Assembly (NCBI RefSeq): GCF_030035675.1
Contig: NC_084481.1
Location: forward strand, 230,484,927-230,548,926
Direction: 5' to 3'
DNA length: 64,000 nt
Source: Rhineura floridana
Lineage: Eukaryota; Chordata; Lepidosauria; Squamata; Rhineuridae
Both the position numbers and the translations under genes were made by a program. Positions within the stretch are counted from its first letter, which is position 1. Every line of letters starts with the position of its first letter. Below, one piece after another: positions 60,700 through 64,000 of the stretch. Under the pieces are notes generated by a model. The model made no database searches and was not told the origin of the DNA. It was given only the letters and a program-made list of their open reading frames with translations.

Positions 60700-61320
60700 T
60701 CATAAGGGCAGGGCTGTTAAGGGGCGTGGCCTGGACAGATGGGTGTGCCCTAGGTGAGCCTCAAGGCTCAGAGTGTTGCATTCAACCCATAGGCCAGAGG
60801 TGACTCACCCCGATTTTAGAAGAGGCCCCACCTATACTGGAAACCTCTTTGTGGGGGGTGGGGGTGGAAAGACATTGATGGGAATCCCTTGCCACCTAGG
60901 AAGATTGCACTTGCAACAAAAGAGAGATGTTGTGAGTGATAATTTCCTCCTCTCACTGGAGGAGCTCATTGTCATCAGCTTTCATCGTGTTCTTCCATCC
61001 GTGCACAGGGAGCCTCTCTCAAACAACGCCAATAAAATGCCAGTGCAGAAAATGAGGGACTCAGGGATGTTAATCTTGCTGCGGTGGAATAATAGAGTTT
61101 TCATTAAGACTCGATAAAGGGAAGCCAAGCCAATTCCTTGGTGGCCCACAAGAGTAATTATCTCCGTCGTAACTTTCCCCTGATGCACTTGGCACAGAAT
61201 GTAAATCAGCAAAAAGAAGGAAAAGGCCCTTCGCTTTAAGGAGATCTCCCTTCGCTCTCCTGCGGGCAAGCATGGTTTTTTTTAAAAAAAAGCATTAAGG
61301 TGGTAAGATAATGCAATGAC
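60700..61320. other. SLC35F4 intron, unannotated
   Basis: The first 130 bp hold MITE-like phrases ('AAGGGGCGTGGCCTGGACAG', 'CCTCAAGGCTCAGAGTG'). The rest is unique-looking. Confidence 0.35.
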
Positions 61321-61324
61321 CTAC

Positions 61325-61450
61325 CTTATACAGCGCAGACGTCGATGCAGATCCAACGGCATAGGCAACCCCGATAATTGAATCGCCTTGGAAACCGTCT
61401 GCATATGCCATCATAACAATTCCGGTGATGGCCATTATGGTGGCAACTAT
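61325..61450 (-). CDS. SLC35F4: SLC35F4 exon (first within the window)
   Basis: A 126-nt exon, phase 0 at both ends. The acceptor is GTGGATTACACAG ending at 61451 and the donor is TATAAG|GTAGGT at 61324. It reads IVATIMAITGIVMMAYADGF, then QGDSIIGVAYAVGSASTSAL and YK, continuing directly into VLFKMFLG of the next exon. ADGF and GSASTSALYK are invariant in the SLC35F3/F4/F5 group. The 5' part of the gene (earlier membrane spans) was sought up to 64000 and is not in the window. Confidence 0.96.
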
Positions 61451-61454
61451 CTGT

Positions 61455-61830
61455 GTAATCCACAAGGAAAGAAATTTATAGCAGCTTTATGATCTGTACA
61501 GAGAGGCGATGAGGTTGCTGCAAGTGTGTGTTTGTGAGCGTGCGTGAAACAGGCCGTGTGAGTGTTTTGGATGGGGTTAGAGTACTGTGACAGACGTGTA
61601 GGCTACAGACACTATGGGGGGGTGTTTTTGTAACAGCCCATGTCCTCTTTTCATGAAAGTCAAGGGACTTTTCTTAAGATCGTTTTAGATTTGAAATCCA
61701 TTTGTGCAAGACTGTTCCAAAATTAGTTTGGTTTCAGTTATTGGTTCTTTCCAGTATAGGCACAGAAATTATAGTTCTAGGGGGAAAGCCAGGAAGGAAA
61801 GGTATCTGTCAAGGACACTGCAGGTGTAGA
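61455..61830. other. SLC35F4 intron, unannotated
   Basis: No repeat or exon is recognised. Confidence 0.4.
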
Positions 61831-61831
61831 C

Positions 61832-61900
61832 CAAGGATGGGGAACCTGTGGCTCTCCTGATGGTCCTGGACTACAGTTCCCATAATCCTTGACACAGAAA
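61832..61900. repeat. Palindromic MITE fragment
   Basis: 'GATGGGGAACCTGTGGCTCT', then 'CTGGACTACAGTTCCCATAA'. Left half of the family at 10487. Confidence 0.6.
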
Positions 61901-61902
61901 CA

Positions 61903-62150
61903 TAGGAACATATACCGAGTCAGAACAATGGTCCCTCATTGCCTACACCGCTGTCCTTCAACATTGGGTACCCAGATGTTGTTGGACTACAACTCCCAGC
62001 ATCCTTGGCCATTGGCTAAGCGCTGGGGTTGATGGGCATCATAGTTCAACAACATCTTGGGAACCAAGATTGAAAACAGTGGGGGACATTCCCAGCCCTA
62101 GCAGGAGATGCTGGGGATTTTGGTTGATGCTTTAGGGTATTTTAGTTGAT
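61903..62150 (-). repeat. tRNA-derived SINE split by a palindromic MITE
   Basis: The SINE tail ('AAACATAGGAACATATACCG', 'AGTCAGAACAATGGTCC') is at 61908-61955 and the body ('GGGGACATTCCCAGCCCTAG', 'CAGGAGATGCTGGGGATT') at 62080-62140. Between them lies an almost complete palindrome (about 61960-62078) with arms AGATGTTGTTGGACTACAAC and 'GTTCAACAACATCT'. Confidence 0.65.
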
Positions 62151-62327
62151 GAGATGGTTCCTAACTCTGTTGGTTTGGACATAATGCTAAACCATAGTTC
62201 AGTGCTACATGAATGAGCAGGCACTGAGTTGTTCAGGACATGCACGCAACTAAATGTTTAAAGAGGAGCAGAGTATGTGTGTATGTGCATGCATGGGCTG
62301 AGTGCCTGCTTCTGTGCATGGATCTAA

Positions 62328-62440
62328 GAACATAAAAACGTAAGAAGAGTCCTGCTGGATCGGGGCAGTGGCCCATCTGGTCCTGCATCCTGTTCTCACA
62401 GCGGCCAAACGCTGTTGCGTTTTCCAGCAATTGGTATCAT
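62328..62440 (-). mobile_element. CR1 3' end, truncated
   Basis: 'AAAACGTAAGAAGAGTCCTG', 'GGCAGTGGCCCATCTGGTCC', 'TGCATCCTGTTCTCACAG'. Confidence 0.85.
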
Positions 62441-62519
62441 TTTATTTTATATTATTTATTTAACAATTTTTTTATACCACTTGATTGCAATAAAACCTCT
62501 GCGTGGTTTATACCACCAA

Positions 62520-62778
62520 CAGAAACGCTATGTCCTCACTGCAGGTTGTATTCAACATAACGCTAAGGCGAACGTTCTGTCAGCGCAAAGGATTTCTCCT
62601 TGCGCAATGGAGTGTTCTCCCCCTCTCCTCCTCCTGCACGGCCCCTAAATCTGTCCTGGGGTTCCCCTCAACCCCCTGGAGCAGATTTGGGGATGGCATG
62701 GAGTGCGCGCATGGGGGGGAAGGGGGAAGTTCCATTGCACTAGTGCTAATCCTTGCACTAATGCTATTTGTATGCGTG
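62520..62778. repeat. Palindromic repeat, partner of 35632-35850
   Basis: 'AAATCTGTCCTGGGGTTCCC', 'TGGAGCAGATTTGGGGATGG' are inverted halves. The outer arms 'GCGCAAAGGATTTCTCC' and 'GTGCTAATCCTTGCAC' also pair. Confidence 0.6.
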
Positions 62779-62779
62779 C

Positions 62780-63270
62780 AGAACTTGGGGGGTGCTGGCA
62801 GAGAAAGTGGGGCAACAGAAGCTGAGTAGCCAGCATGTGGGAGAGTGGGCAGCAGCTGGGGAACGGGGGGCACCTTGCTCAGGGCTCCACGAAACATGGC
62901 AGCATTGCTGTTTCAGTTCAAAACTGGTACACCTTTGGCTCCTGGAAGCCAAGGCAATTGCAAGGGGCCTAAAATTATTCAAAGGGTCACAGGAGTGGCA
63001 CATCCCTGGGATTGCCAGGGAAGTGGCGGCAGCAGCAGCGGTGATCATTCTTTTTTTAAAAAAGAGTGATGGGAGCCAATGAAAAGCAAGTCTGCCCTTA
63101 GCTCTGTCACATTCCTTGGCCATGCTAACATACAGCAGCCTCCACCAGCTTGCTGCATCTTCCTGGTGTGCCTTCCACTTATGACACACTATGGTTTGGA
63201 CTGCATGGAATAATCTGTGCCAAGCTCTGTGGGGAAGGATCCTGCCTCTGGGAGAAGAGGGTTGGAGTCA
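62780..63270. other. SLC35F4 intron, unannotated
   Basis: GC-rich scraps, with no exon found on the minus strand. Confidence 0.4.
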
Positions 63271-63271
63271 T

Positions 63272-63425
63272 AAGAACGTAAGAAGAGCCAGCTGGATCAG
63301 GCCAGCGGCCCCTCTAGTCCAGCATCCTGTTCTCACAGTGGCCAACCAGATGCCCCGGTGGGAAGCCCACAAGCAGGACCTGAGCACAACAGGTTGCGAT
63401 TCCCAGCAAGAACTATGAGACCCTC
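63272..63425 (-). mobile_element. CR1 3' end, truncated
   Basis: 'AAGAACGTAAGAAGAGCCAG', 'CAGCGGCCCCTCTAGTCCAG', 'AAGCCCACAAGCAGGACCTG'. Confidence 0.88.
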
Positions 63426-63429
63426 TCAA

Positions 63430-63915
63430 CTGTCTCTTCATTCTGCATCACAATACAGGCAGGTGTCCTTCCCCATCGGCTCATATTGGCAGCTGTCAGT
63501 TTGCTTATCTCCCTCACCTGATTTACACAAGTATTCATTAAGCAGCAAAGTAAATTGGACAAAAAGAACCATGAAATAAAGACTAGCGTTGCAAGCTTGA
63601 ATAGGTTGAATCAATGGATTAATCAACAAAAGCTTTCATTCGGTTCATTCATTGGTGAAGGTCAATTTTAATCAGCAAAGACAAATTTTAATGGATGGCG
63701 CTGAGGGTTCAAAAGATGCACTGGCTATGTCCGGAAGCTATTCTGGCTCTGGTGTGTTAACTGTAATAGAAACTGGAAAAGGTACCATAAAAAGTAATCT
63801 TTCCTTCTAACACTGCGTAGTAGCATCTGCTTCTCAAATCAGACTTAGTGCACACTTCCTCCAATCTCTCCAAAAGGGCATTAATGTTCAAGTTTTGATA
63901 ATATGCAAAATTATT
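63430..63915. other. SLC35F4 intron, unannotated
   Basis: No repeat or exon is recognised. Confidence 0.4.
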
Positions 63916-64000
63916 TGGAAAATGGAAATGGACTGCCTTCAAGTCGATTCCGACTTATGACAACCCTATGAGTAGGGTTTTCGTGGTAAGCGGTATTCAG
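63916..64000 (-). mobile_element. Sauria SINE / BovB tail, cut by the window end
   Basis: 'GGAAATGGACTGCCTTCAAG', 'TCGATTCCGACTTATGACAA', 'GGTAAGCGGTATTCAG' match the 3' part of the SINE at 27081-27190. The rest lies outside the window. Confidence 0.85.

Noticed and set aside
62764-63189. A 141-codon minus-strand ORF as an upstream SLC35F4 exon
   Set aside because: The sequence has no transporter-like helices and does not match the expected LKDRFMGVR-type segment before IVATIM.

Overview
This looks like chromosomal DNA of a squamate reptile (lizard-like). Three host genes are recognisable, in the order known from amniotes: NAA30 (+), CCDC198 (-) and SLC35F4 (-). The repeats between them fit a lizard: BovB LINEs, Sauria-type SINEs carrying BovB tails, CR1 and L2 LINEs, a short L1 derivative, many hAT-like MITEs and two LTR fossils. 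I see no bacterial-type genes, operons or CRISPR arrays.

Layout: 1-4880 is the last intron of NAA30. 4881-5018 is its last coding exon and about 5019-6700 its 3'UTR. 6.7-18.7 kb is intergenic and repeat-rich, with a nearly full-length CR1 at 10.6-14.9 kb that has ORF1 and ORF2. CCDC198 runs from 42427 down to 18761. Its six coding exons (42202-42427, 36159-36241, 24873-24959, 23057-23146, 21548-21710, 18761-18993) join in frame into a 293-codon reading frame, close to the roughly 296 residues of the mammalian protein. None of these exons stands out as an ORF on its own. They were found by matching the protein and then checking AG/GT sites and phase. 42.4-53.9 kb is intergenic. SLC35F4 enters from the right: its last four coding exons are 61325-61450, 57926-58118, 55411-55500 and 53990-54231, and its upstream exons lie beyond the window.

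Functionally the three genes are unrelated neighbours: the catalytic subunit of the NatC N-terminal acetyltransferase, a small coiled-coil protein with a likely myristoylated N-terminus, and an orphan multi-pass transporter-like membrane protein. NAA30 converges on CCDC198, and CCDC198 and SLC35F4 are in tandem.

Most of the sequence is mobile-element debris, much of it nested. The best-preserved items are: a hAT MITE family with four copies, each with its own 8-bp target duplication; a near-perfect 335-bp fold-back MITE, one copy in CCDC198 intron 1 and one just upstream of the gene; a SINE whose head is derived from 5S rRNA; a Sauria SINE with a perfect 12-bp target duplication; and an internally deleted L1 whose ORF1 runs into what looks like the end of ORF2. 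Repeat ends are exact where target duplications are quoted and approximate (tens of bases) elsewhere. Family names were assigned by eye.
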